Shown here: piece by piece, positions 1 to 5,651 of the stretch | Position numbering within the stretch: position 1 is the first letter of the stretch | How the letters are laid out: each line of letters begins with the position of its first letter | From: VGRW01 sp031396695 | GTDB taxonomy: Bacteria > Myxococcota_A > UBA9160 > SZUA-336 | Reading direction: 5' to 3' | Assembly: GCA_031396695.1 (NCBI GenBank) | Contig: JANNLG010000154.1 | Span: forward strand, 1-6,265 | Length of the DNA stretch: 6,265 bases | Position numbers and translations under genes: made by a program | The notes under the pieces: generated by a model | What the model saw: only the letters and a program-made list of their open reading frames with translations | Databases searched by the model: none | What the model was told of the DNA's origin: nothing

Positions 1-672
1 GGCGCAGATCGCCCCGGCACCCCGCGGCTTGCCCGCGTCGTCGAGCGCCTTCACGTAGGCGTCGTGGCCAATGCCGCCCGTCGAGAGGAAGCCGTCGCCG
101 AGGCGCGCGGCGCGCGCGATCGCGGGCTCCGCCATGCCGCCCATGAAGATGCGCGGCGGCGTCAGCGGGCGCGGCGAGACGCGCAGTCCGTCGATCGCAA
201 AGCGCTTTCCGCGAATCCGGATCGGCTCGCCAGACCAGGCTTGTCTCAGGATCGCGATCCCTTCTTCCATCAGGCTCGGCCGATGCGCGAGCTTGCGTCC
301 GAAGTAGTCGAACTCGAGCTGCCGGTAGCCGAGACCCACGCCAAGATCGAAGCGCCCGCCGGTCAGAATCGAGAGCGTCGCGGCGTCCTCCGCGAGTCGC
401 ACCGGATCGGTCAGCGGCAGCAGCAGCAGGTTCGTGCCGATGCGCATGCGCTTCGTGCGCTCGCCGATCGCTGCCGCAATCACCAGCGGCGACGGTGAGT
501 AACCGTCCGCACAGAAGTGGTGCTCCGTAAGCCACACCGAATCGAAGCCGAGCGTCTCGGCCCAGCCGATCTGTTCGAGCGACGCGCGGTACAACGACTC
601 GAACGACACCGCGCTCGGAGGCGGGTTCCGGAAGTCGTACCAGAGCCCGAAGTTGACGTGGCGGCCCGTCAT
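1..672 (-). CDS. LLM class flavin-dependent oxidoreductase (luciferase-like), C-terminus off window
   Basis: Reading leftward from the ATG at 672-670 gives 224 uninterrupted codons to the window edge, so the 3' end is missing; family members are usually about 330-350 residues. The N-terminus (MTGRHVNFGLWYDFRNPP) followed by GFDSVWLTEHHF at about residues 45-56 is the hallmark first strand/helix of the bacterial-luciferase-like TIM barrel. The segment GGRFDLGVGLGYRQLEFDYFG at about 110-130 and a later SPRPLTPPRIFMGG are also typical. These enzymes use reduced FMN or F420 to oxidise or reduce small organic substrates in the cytoplasm; the substrate cannot be told here. The start is supported by a GAGGA Shine-Dalgarno about 8 bases upstream. 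The gene is divergent from a broken PPOX-like gene, another flavin/F420 family, and shares a 94-bp intergenic region with it. Family assignment is firm, exact function open. Confidence 0.9.
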   Translation of the reverse strand, partial: MTGRHVNFGLWYDFRNPPPSAVSFESLYRASLEQIGWAETLGFDSVWLTEHHFCADGYSPSPLVIAAAIGERTKRMRIGTNLLLLPLTDPVRLAEDAATLSILTGGRFDLGVGLGYRQLEFDYFGRKLAHRPSLMEEGIAILRQAWSGEPIRIRGKRFAIDGLRVSPRPLTPPRIFMGGMAEPAIARAARLGDGFLSTGGIGHDAYVKALDDAGKPRGAGAICA

Positions 673-699
673 GCGTCGTTCCTCGTTTCCACTGGCGAA

Positions 700-720
700 T
701 AACCTACCGAGGGTAGATAA
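700..720. promoter_or_regulatory. Imperfect 21-bp palindrome with -10-like element between divergent genes
   Basis: The arms TAACCTACC (700-708) and GGTAGATAA (712-720) are inverted repeats matching at 7 of 9 positions around a GAG spacer; the inner CTACC/GGTAG pairs are perfect. The right arm runs into GATAAT (716-721), a 5-of-6 match to a -10 box facing the PPOX-like gene. No convincing -35 is seen. Size, symmetry and position between two divergent starts fit a TetR- or MarR-type operator. This is inference: no regulator gene is in the window. Confidence 0.35.
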
Positions 721-766
721 TGGCAGAGGCACCGACGCAAGGGAAGCACTGACAGCAAGCGGGGAG

Positions 767-1305
767 ATGGCCGCTCATGATCACGAGGTCGTGTCGATCT
801 ACGGATTCCGCAAAGAGCAGATCCGCCGTCTACCCGAGGACGCGAGCGAGTGCGAGCCGATGTGGGCCACGAAAGACGGCTGGCCGGTCGGCGTCGTGCA
901 CGCGTTCGTGTGGCGGCGATCCGGCGCGATCCGCGGGTCTCGGTGACCGTGAGCGGAACCGCCGGCGTGTCCGACGATTGCCCGAGCGGCGCGGTGACGG
1001 TCAAGGGCCGCGCGATCTTCCACGAGGACCCGGAGACCAAGGATTGGTTTTGTCGCGCGCTCTCGAAGAAGGTGAGCCTCAACAACCAGGTCGGCGAGGA
1101 CCGATTCGTCGCGGTCCTCGATTCGCCACTGCGCGTGATCCTCGAGATCGTGCCCGAGAAATGGATCACGTTCGACGGAGTGAAGTCGGCCAAGGACATG
1201 GTCGGCAAGCTTGCGGAGAACGAGAAGACGCCTCCGCTGAGCGCCGACGTCGAGCGCATGAACGAGGAGAGCCGCCGCCGCGGACTCGCGCCACGCGGCT
1301 TCTGA
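767..1305 (+). pseudogene. PPOX-like (pyridoxamine 5'-phosphate oxidase family) gene broken by internal out-of-frame deletion
   Basis: Two overlapping reading frames together give one recognisable split-barrel flavin/F420-binding protein. The first, from the ATG at 767, encodes 49 family-like residues ending WPVGVVHAFVW (to 913), then runs out of frame to a stop at 944-946. The second frame resumes with VAAIRRDPRVSVTVSG from about 916 and continues through VTVKGRAIFHEDPETKDWF and LRVILEIVPEKWITFDGVK to the stop at 1303-1305. In relatives, about 13-17 residues (a strand, a turn and the basic RHR-type stretch) lie between FVW and RVAA. They are missing here, so a deletion that is not a multiple of three is the simplest explanation. 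The second frame has only a GTG at 850 as a possible own start, which would make an N-terminally wrong protein. The ATG at 767 has a G-rich but poorly spaced ribosome site. Intact members bind FMN or F420. A sequencing or assembly error is the main alternative. Confidence 0.75.
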
Positions 1306-1344
1306 CCGCAGGGGGAACTCGCCCGAGACGCCCGCAGACTAGAG

Positions 1345-1365
1345 CCCGGCGCGAGTCACGCCGGG
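1345..1365. terminator. Stem-loop at the convergent gene ends, possible weak terminator
   Basis: CCCGGCG (1345-1351) and CGCCGGG (1359-1365) form a perfect 7-bp GC stem with a 7-base loop. The loop contains the integrase stop codon (1356-1358). It sits where the rightward PPOX-like remnant and the leftward integrase converge, 50 bp apart. There is no T-run on either side, so intrinsic termination would be inefficient. It may instead protect mRNA 3' ends or be a chance GC-rich repeat. Confidence 0.3.
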
Positions 1366-2345
1366 TCGAGGGGGCTCCTCACGCCGCGCCCGCCGCGATT
1401 CAGAGCGTGCGTGTAGATCATGGTGGTCCTCACGTCGCGGTGGCCGAGCAGCTCCTGCACTGTGCGGATGTCGTAGCCCGAGGCCAGCAGGTGCGTCGCG
1501 AAACCGTGTCGGAGGGTGTGGCAGCTCGCAGGCTTGGCGATGCCCGCCGCGCGAACCGCGCGCTTCACCGCGCGCTGTACGACCGTCTCGTGCAGGGGGT
1601 GACGCCGTTCGGTGCCGGCCTCCACCTCGCGAAAGCGCCGACTCGCGGGAAACACCCACTGCCAGCCCCATTCGCGCGCGGCACGCGGGTACTTGCGCGC
1701 GAGCGCGTCGGGAAGCGCGACCGCGCCGAAGCCGGCTTCGAGATCACTCGCGTGCAGTGCACGCGCACGCGCGAGCTGAGCGCGCAGGTCCCCCGCGAGC
1801 GAGCGCGGCAGCATCGTCACGCGATCCTTCCGCCCTTTGCCGTCGCGCACGACGATCTCGCCGCGCTCGAGGTCGAGGTCCTTCACGCGCAGTCGCAGCC
1901 CCTCGAGCAGGCGCATCCCCGCGCCATAGAGCAGCGCGGCGACTAGCCGCGATTCGCCATCGACGTTCGCGAGCAGCGCGCGCGTCTCGTCCTGGCTCAA
2001 GACCACAGGCAGGCGCGTCGGAACGCGTGCACGAACGAGATCGTCGAGCTCGAGCAACGGCGCTCGCGCGTCGAGCACCTGGCGATAGAGAAAGACGAGC
2101 GCCGCGAGCGCCTGATTCTGCGTCGACGCGGAAACGCGGCCGGCCACCGCGAGGTGCGAGAGGAACGCGCTCATGTCCTTCGCGCTCATCTCTCGTGGGT
2201 GTCGCTTCCCGTGAAAGAGCACGAAGCGCTTCACCCACTGCGCGTACGCGCGCTCCGCTCGCCGGCTGTAGTGTCGAACGCGGCACGCCTCGCGCACCTG
2301 GTCCAATAGGCGAACCGGCTGCCTTGATCCCGTCGTCCCGCCCAC
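1356..2345 (-). CDS. intI: Integron integrase IntI (tyrosine recombinase)
   Basis: This site-specific recombinase recombines attI with attC, and attC with attC, to insert and excise gene cassettes. I start it at the GTG at 2345-2343 (329 residues), which has GGAGAG five bases upstream and gives the length of classical IntI proteins (IntI1 is 337). An upstream ATG at 2492 would add 49 Arg-rich residues unlike the family. The N-terminal SAM-like core-binding domain (VRLLDQVREACRVRHYSRRAE, from residue 11) is followed by the catalytic domain. Catalytic residues are R145 (GAGMR), K170 (DGKGRKDR), H276 and R279 (HTLRH), H302 (LLGHRD) and nucleophile Y311 (MIYTH). The IntI-specific patch is clear at about 211-233 (LPDALARKYPRA, then EWGWQWVFP) and separates it from XerC/D. 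No frameshift or missing residue is seen, so it looks functional. It diverges from the cassette array, as usual. Confidence 0.97.
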   Translation of the reverse strand: MGGTTGSRQPVRLLDQVREACRVRHYSRRAERAYAQWVKRFVLFHGKRHPREMSAKDMSAFLSHLAVAGRVSASTQNQALAALVFLYRQVLDARAPLLELDDLVRARVPTRLPVVLSQDETRALLANVDGESRLVAALLYGAGMRLLEGLRLRVKDLDLERGEIVVRDGKGRKDRVTMLPRSLAGDLRAQLARARALHASDLEAGFGAVALPDALARKYPRAAREWGWQWVFPASRRFREVEAGTERRHPLHETVVQRAVKRAVRAAGIAKPASCHTLRHGFATHLLASGYDIRTVQELLGHRDVRTTMIYTHALNRGGRGVRSPLDPA

Positions 2346-2415
2346 CGAGTCTCTCCGACGCGAATCCGCGACACCGTCGAGAACGCGCGCACTTCTTGGG
2401 GCGAGGAAGCGATGC

Positions 2416-2431
2416 GTGTTGCGAGCGACAC
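2416..2431. promoter_or_regulatory. 16-bp near-palindrome upstream of intI (candidate operator)
   Basis: GTGTTGC (2416-2422) and GCGACAC (2425-2431) form an inverted repeat with one mismatch and a two-base centre, about 70 bp upstream of the intI start. Its GTGT-N8-ACAC frame has the spacing of a LexA site (CTGT-N8-ACAG) but differs in the outermost base of each half, so I do not call it a LexA box. Exact GCGACAC copies at 2368 and inverted at 2472 strengthen the case for a regulator site. Confidence 0.25.
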
Positions 2432-2569
2432 CCGAGTGGACCCGGCGCCTCCGCTCCATCCGAGTATTGCGGTGTCGCCAGCTCTCGCGCACCGCCTCGA
2501 TCGCGCGCTGCGATAACAGTTACCGGAGCTTCACGTCGCGTCAGAACCGAGCGGTAGCAGGAACTTGCG

Positions 2570-2598
2570 TTGACTCGGCAACAGCCGCGCGAAATGAT
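2570..2598 (+). promoter_or_regulatory. Candidate cassette promoter Pc
   Basis: TTGACT (2570-2575, five of six matches to the -35 consensus) is followed after 17 bp by AATGAT (2593-2598, four of six matches to -10). Transcription would start near 2605, about 33 bp before the attI crossover, and would read into cassette 1. Position and direction are those expected for an integron Pc lying outside the integrase gene. It is a pattern match only. Confidence 0.5.
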
Positions 2599-2637
2599 AC
2601 CGAGGCGTTCGGCTAGGGGGAGTGCAGGACATTACTA

Positions 2638-2644
2638 GTTAGGC
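2638..2644 (+). other. attI: attI core site (integron insertion point)
   Basis: GTTAGGC fits the GTTRRRY core exactly. Cassette integration cuts between G2638 and T2639, so G2638 is the last platform base and TTAGGC belongs to cassette 1. It lies upstream of the divergent integrase gene and at the left edge of the first cassette. The rest of attI, with its weaker IntI binding sites, extends left by roughly 60 bp but cannot be delimited by eye. Confidence 0.85.
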
Positions 2645-4432
2645 CGCGCTGGCGGGAGGATGACGTGACGTGCGGTTGGGAATCAAGCTGGACGCAGGCT
2701 CTGCGCGTTGGTCGGATCTGGTTCTTGCGTCGTCCGGTTTGACCTGATGGAGGCGCCATGACAACGCCGCGTACCTTCGCCACCACTTCGGGGGTTACCG
2801 TCTGCAGTGCCGTCCTCTTCGCCCTGACACTGCTCGCGATGGCTTGCACGCCTTCAGGCCAGCAGGCCGAGCGGACGTTGGGTAGCGACGCGCGTCGATT
2901 CCCAGGCACGCAGTCGGCTGATGCCGCTGCTCCTGCGGCGCGACAGCGCTTCCTGGAGATGTTCGCTCGGGCGTACTTTCCCGGACGAACCGGGCAACTC
3001 CTGATCGTGCCGCGTGAAGGCGACTTCATCACGCGACCCGACCCGGACGTGGCGTACATGCACGGCTCCCCGTGGGCCTATGACGTCGAGATTCCCCTGA
3101 TGTTCGCGGGTCCTGCAGTGAGAACGGGAGTCTATTCGATGCCGGCCGTGCAGCAGGACGTTGCGCCCACGCTTGCGGCGGCGCTGGGCGTGTCGATGCC
3201 CCCGACTGCGACAGGCCATGTATTGCCGGTCTTGCGCCCTGGTCTTGCTCAACCGCGCGTTGTGTTCCTCCTCGTTCTGGATGGCATGCGGCGCGACTAC
3301 TTCGATCGGTACGCCGACGTGATGCCGACGCTTTTCGCGCTACGCGGGCGCGCCGCGTGGTTCATCCAGGCGCACATGAACGTTCTGCCTACGAACACTG
3401 CCGTCGGACACTCGACGATCTCAACTGGCACCGATCCGGGTATCCACGGCGTCACAGGCAACAACACTTATGACCGCATCCACCGGCGGCGCCAGGACTT
3501 CTTCGTCGGGATGGCGCCGCAGGCTCTGATGGCATTGACGCTTGCGGACGTATGGCAACTGGCGACGTCAGGCCGCGCGATCGTCCTGGCGCAGGGAAGC
3601 ATCGACCGCGCGGCGACGCCGCTCGCCGGACATGGCGCGTGTCAGCCGAAAGGCGCGCTGGTCGTGCTCGTCAGTTACGACGAGGCGACGGGCGCCTGGC
3701 ACTCGAACCCCGACTGTTTCCGGCTGCCTGACTATTTGAAGGATCGCAATGCAAGTACACTGTGGTCCGCAGGGAGCGAGTGGCTGCATCACAGAATCGA
3801 TTCGCCTGCGGCGGTGCGTCGTTCAGCGCTCTTCCCAGCATTTGAGGCCGATGCGATGATCGCCATGATCGAGTACGAGCCGCTGGGCGAAGACAGTGTC
3901 TCAGACCTGCTTCTGATGAACTACAAGGGCGCTGATTTCGTGGGGCATCCCTACGGACCGGATTCGGACGAGCTACGACTGACACTTGGCGAGATGGACC
4001 GCAACCTGGCGCGGATCATCGCCGCGCTCGAGGCCAAGGTTGGAAAGGACTATCTCCTGGCGGTGACCGCTGATCATGGCATGCCCTCCGCACCGCCGGA
4101 GCGCCGGCACCTGGCGCCCGCAGTGGTTGACCTGCTGCACCAGCGGTTTGATCCAGAGGCGAAGCAGCTCGTAACAGGCTACGAACCTGAAAACGGCCAG
4201 ATGTTCGTCGATGAGGACCGGCTGTCGCAGCTTGGCCTGACCCTGGGTGACCTGGCGCGTTTCCTCGAAGCGCAGCCGTTCGTTTTTTCGGTTTTCACCG
4301 ATGAGAAGGTGCGTGGCGCAGCTGACGCACCAAGACAGTGACGCCGACGTGTAGGCAAGCGGCGCACAACTGGGGCCGGCCTAACAACCGGTTGCAGCGG
4401 ACGGCGCTGCGCGCCGCCGCTGAACCGGAGCG
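2639..4432 (+). mobile_element. Gene cassette 1 (permuted phosphatase)
   Basis: This is a 1794-bp cassette running from the attI crossover to the crossover of its attC. Its first bases TTAGGC pair perfectly with its own attC R'' core GCCTAAC (4379-4385), while the adjoining R' in the array is GTTGGGC. In the excised circle the R' core would therefore be GTTAGGC, a perfect complement. It carries one gene in the normal orientation, preceded by a 119-bp leader. It is long for a cassette; most hold a gene of 300-1000 bp. Confidence 0.93.
2758..4341 (+). CDS. Circularly permuted alkaline phosphatase / phosphodiesterase superfamily lipoprotein
   Basis: This is a 527-residue metal-dependent phosphohydrolase of the type I phosphodiesterase/PafA-like alkaline phosphatase superfamily, probably acting outside the cytoplasmic membrane on phosphate esters. 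Residues 1-30 form a signal peptide ending LLAMAC, a plausible lipobox with C30. The core runs from 168: D175 (VLDGMRRDYF) is a metal ligand, T214 (TNTAVGH) the nucleophile, and HGVTGNN (230-236) supplies the active-site Asn. D393 and H397 (GADFVGH) and D439-H440 (ADHG) are further metal ligands. The last ligand of PafA-type enzymes sits near the C-terminus in an HGSxYxYD-type motif. Here that block (FPGRTGQLLIV 74-84, MHGSPWAYDVEIPL 101-114, DVAPTLAAALGV 134-145) is at residues 62-160, ahead of the core, and is absent from the C-terminus, which stops after FSVFTDEKVRG. All parts of the active site are thus present in permuted order. A GGAGG four bases upstream supports the ATG. It is the first cassette, hence closest to Pc. 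Substrate unknown. Confidence 0.88.
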   Translation: MTTPRTFATTSGVTVCSAVLFALTLLAMACTPSGQQAERTLGSDARRFPGTQSADAAAPAARQRFLEMFARAYFPGRTGQLLIVPREGDFITRPDPDVAYMHGSPWAYDVEIPLMFAGPAVRTGVYSMPAVQQDVAPTLAAALGVSMPPTATGHVLPVLRPGLAQPRVVFLLVLDGMRRDYFDRYADVMPTLFALRGRAAWFIQAHMNVLPTNTAVGHSTISTGTDPGIHGVTGNNTYDRIHRRRQDFFVGMAPQALMALTLADVWQLATSGRAIVLAQGSIDRAATPLAGHGACQPKGALVVLVSYDEATGAWHSNPDCFRLPDYLKDRNASTLWSAGSEWLHHRIDSPAAVRRSALFPAFEADAMIAMIEYEPLGEDSVSDLLLMNYKGADFVGHPYGPDSDELRLTLGEMDRNLARIIAALEAKVGKDYLLAVTADHGMPSAPPERRHLAPAVVDLLHQRFDPEAKQLVTGYEPENGQMFVDEDRLSQLGLTLGDLARFLEAQPFVFSVFTDEKVRGAADAPRQ

Positions 4433-4438
4433 TTGGGC
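4379..4438. other. attC: attC site of cassette 1 (60 bp)
   Basis: R'' is GCCTAAC (4379-4385) and R' is GTTGGGC (4432-4438), with crossover after G4432. L'' (4388-4400) pairs with L' (4417-4428) over 12 bp, leaving one extrahelical G in the left arm, which is the hallmark that orients IntI on folded attC. The stem continues with CGGCG (4402-4406) and CGCCG (4412-4416), closing a 5-base loop. It starts 37 bp after the phosphatase stop codon. Confidence 0.95.
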
Positions 4439-5080
4439 GTCATGCAAACCACCAAGGGGGAGGAATGTATGCAAGACTCCGTTGAGAATCTTGTCACGCT
4501 GTTCGAGAACGGCACGCTGAACCGACAGCAATTGATTCAAGGGCTGCTCGCTGCTATGGCACCACTTAGCATGGTGGCTCATGCGCAGGCCGACACGTCA
4601 ACCCCTTCCGCCTTTCGCGGTCGATCGCTGAATCACGTGACGCTCAGCGTGACCGACGTTGATAGATCGCAGGCGTTTTATTCCCGGCTGCTCGGTGGCA
4701 CGCTCTCCTGTGGATCGATTGCAACGGAACAGAGGGGGAAAGTCGCAAGTGCCACTCTGGACCTCCCGGACGGCTACATCTCATTCTACGAGCGCGGGGA
4801 GCCGCGGGTGCACCACTTTTGCGTCGGTGTGGAGCACTTCGCCATCGACGCGGCTCTCGAGAAACTGCGGAGCGATTTCCCGGAATCCACGCCAACCGTC
4901 TATCGGGGCGAGGAACTCTACTTTCGCGATCCCGACGGGATTCTGGGGCAGATTTCGGGGATGGATTATCGTGGGCAGCGGAAGACACCATGAGTGGCGC
5001 CCAACAAGGGCGTGGAGCTGACGGCTTACAGCGTCCGCTCGTCCCTCGCGCCCGCTTCCAGCCGCAGCTCACGCCTGGCG
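4433..5080 (+). mobile_element. Gene cassette 2 (VOC protein)
   Basis: This 648-bp cassette lies between the attC crossovers at 4432/4433 and 5080/5081. Its leading TTGGGC is complementary to its own attC R'' (GCCCAAC, 4999-5005). It contains a single forward gene filling nearly all the space: the start is 36 bp from the left boundary and the stop is 5 bp before attC. This is the compact layout of typical cassettes. Confidence 0.95.
4469..4993 (+). CDS. VOC (glyoxalase/dioxygenase fold) family protein, probably exported
   Basis: This is a 174-residue protein. I start it at the ATG at 4469 because GGGGGAGGA ends four bases upstream; an in-frame ATG at 4442 would add nine residues and lacks such a site. 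Residues 1-41 look like an export leader: the polar segment FENGTLNRQQLIQG, a hydrophobic stretch and AHA (37-39) as a possible cleavage motif. The leader resembles the Tat-type leaders of some VOC relatives, but the twin arginine is RQ here, so the route is uncertain. The VOC domain starts at LNHVTLSVTDVDRSQAFYSRLLG (about 54-76) and continues through ATLDLPDGYISFYE and VHHFCVGV to YFRDPDGILGQIS. H56 and H115/H116 occupy usual metal-ligand positions. The final glutamate typical of this fold appears as Q161. VOC proteins include lyases, dioxygenases and drug-binding resistance proteins; nothing here picks a substrate. Second gene of the array, likely dependent on Pc. Confidence 0.88.
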   Translation: MQDSVENLVTLFENGTLNRQQLIQGLLAAMAPLSMVAHAQADTSTPSAFRGRSLNHVTLSVTDVDRSQAFYSRLLGGTLSCGSIATEQRGKVASATLDLPDGYISFYERGEPRVHHFCVGVEHFAIDAALEKLRSDFPESTPTVYRGEELYFRDPDGILGQISGMDYRGQRKTP

Positions 5081-5086
5081 TTGGGC
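4999..5086. other. attC: attC site of cassette 2 (88 bp)
   Basis: R'' GCCCAAC (4999-5005) and R' GTTGGGC (5080-5086) are perfect complements. L'' GGCGTGGAGCTG (5009-5020) pairs with L' CAGCTCACGCC (5065-5075), with one extra unpaired G in L''. The middle 5021-5064 is the variable terminal structure. Crossover is after G5080. It starts 5 bp after the VOC stop. Confidence 0.95.
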
Positions 5087-5104
5087 GGTCGAGAAGAGGG
5101 ACGG

Positions 5105-5320
5105 CTAGGCCGCTTCCCATTTCATCGACAATCGCTTCTTGCCGCGAGCGCAGTCGCGGAGGAAGAGGTTGATCAACGTCTGGTAGGGGACCTCGGCTTC
5201 CTCCGCGAGGCGCTTGAAGTACTCGAGCGTGTCCTCGTCCAGCCGAATCGTGATCTGCTTCTTCAGCCGGCGCGCGTACGGGTTCTTGCGGCCCTTCGAG
5301 AAATCGTAGTTCTTCCTCAT
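5105..5320 (-). CDS. brnA: BrnA antitoxin (type II toxin-antitoxin)
   Basis: This is a 71-residue protein that neutralises BrnT and, by analogy with the Brucella pair, represses the operon. The start codon at 5320-5318 overlaps the brnT stop as ATGA, implying translational coupling, and a GAGGTGGAAG ribosome site lies just upstream inside brnT. An open frame extending to 5413 only overlaps brnT and is not used. The N-terminus MRKNYDFSKGRKNPYARRLK is typical of BrnA. A DNA-binding ribbon-helix-helix follows: the strand KQITIRLDEDTLEYFK (21-36), then the helices RLAEEAEVPYQTLINLFLRDCA. The gene order toxin then antitoxin is characteristic of this family. It ends 18 bp from the left attC core. 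Confidence 0.93.
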   Translation of the reverse strand: MRKNYDFSKGRKNPYARRLKKQITIRLDEDTLEYFKRLAEEAEVPYQTLINLFLRDCARGKKRLSMKWEAA

Positions 5321-5610
5321 CGCTTCCACCTCGTCTCGTAGTCCCGGAGCTCGCTGCGGCTGGCCCTCCGTGCGGAGATCAGTCGGATCACCTGGTCCCT
5401 TGCGCGGTAGCAATGGCAGACGACCAGTAGCCGAAGGGTCGTGCTCAATCCGAGCAGCAGGAACCGCTCCTCATTGTCTTCGTTCTCCATCTCGTCCTCG
5501 ATCAGGATGGCGCGGTCGTCGTAGAAGACGGTCTGCGCTTCCTCGAACGAGACGCGGTGCTTCCGCTTGTTCTCCGTGTTCTTGGCGTTATCCCACTCGA
5601 AGCGGAGCAC
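5317..5610 (-). CDS. brnT: BrnT toxin (RelE/ribonuclease-like, type II toxin-antitoxin)
   Basis: This is a 97-residue toxin; BrnT homologues are RNases that stop translation when unbound by BrnA. Family motifs in order are FEWDNAKN (4-11), KHRVSFEEAQTVFYDD (17-32), EERFLLLG (47-54), LLVVCHCYR (61-69), and the C-terminal RLISARRASRSELRDYE (76-92). I start at the GTG at 5610-5608, giving MLRFEWDN as in other BrnT proteins. An upstream ATG at 5673 would put 21 extra residues into the attC sequence and is unlikely. No strong ribosome site precedes the GTG, which may keep toxin synthesis low relative to the well-served brnA. The start is only 41 bp from the attC R'' core, so the promoter must overlap attC or lie in the next cassette. 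Confidence 0.93.
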   Translation of the reverse strand: MLRFEWDNAKNTENKRKHRVSFEEAQTVFYDDRAILIEDEMENEDNEERFLLLGLSTTLRLLVVCHCYRARDQVIRLISARRASRSELRDYETRWKR

Positions 5611-5651
5611 AGGGTGCAGTGTACCTACGCTGTATGGCTCCGCCACTCGTC

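Larger units (their letters stand above)
2346..2637. other. Integrase leader / attI-side intergenic region without a gene
   Basis: These 292 bp between the IntI start and the attI crossover hold no credible coding sequence; the open frames are Arg/Ser-rich shadows. The heptamer GCGACAC occurs at 2368-2374 and 2425-2431 and inverted at 2472-2478. The second copy forms a near-perfect 16-bp palindrome with GTGTTGC at 2416-2422. The right end holds a candidate Pc promoter and a GTTCGGC at 2607-2613 that resembles, but does not fit, a GTTRRRY core. The integrase promoter and part of attI must lie here. I could not identify a convincing integrase -35/-10 pair or a consensus LexA box (CTGT-N8-ACAG). 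Confidence 0.6.

Noticed and set aside
669..1259. Long leftward open frame of 196 codons opposite the PPOX-like gene
   Set aside because: Its Arg/Ser/Thr-rich translation matches no family, and it is antisense to clear PPOX-like sequence. High GC leaves such frames open by chance.
767..1305. Programmed frameshifting in the PPOX-like gene
   Set aside because: There is no slippery heptamer at the junction, and family residues are missing there, so a deletion explains it better.
777..1946. 389-codon rightward open frame covering the PPOX remnant and the integrase
   Set aside because: It is a shadow frame with extremely Arg-rich sequence. It crosses two unrelated gene regions, one of them antisense to a clear IntI.
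2416..2431. LexA box controlling intI
   Set aside because: The spacing fits, but the outer bases are GTGT...ACAC instead of CTGT...ACAG; kept only as an unnamed palindrome.
2346..2492. Longer integrase starting at the ATG at 2492
   Set aside because: The extra 49 residues are basic and unlike IntI N-termini. The GTG at 2345 has a good ribosome site and gives the expected length.
1757..2557. 266-codon rightward open frame over intI and its leader
   Set aside because: It is low-complexity Arg/Ala/Ser translation antisense to the integrase, with no family features.
2416..2616. 66-codon rightward open frame before attI
   Set aside because: It has no ribosome site and no recognisable features, and it lies over the attI/Pc region.
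2854..3252. 132-codon leftward open frame inside the phosphatase
   Set aside because: It is antisense to a well-supported signal peptide and metal-site coding region and has no family features.
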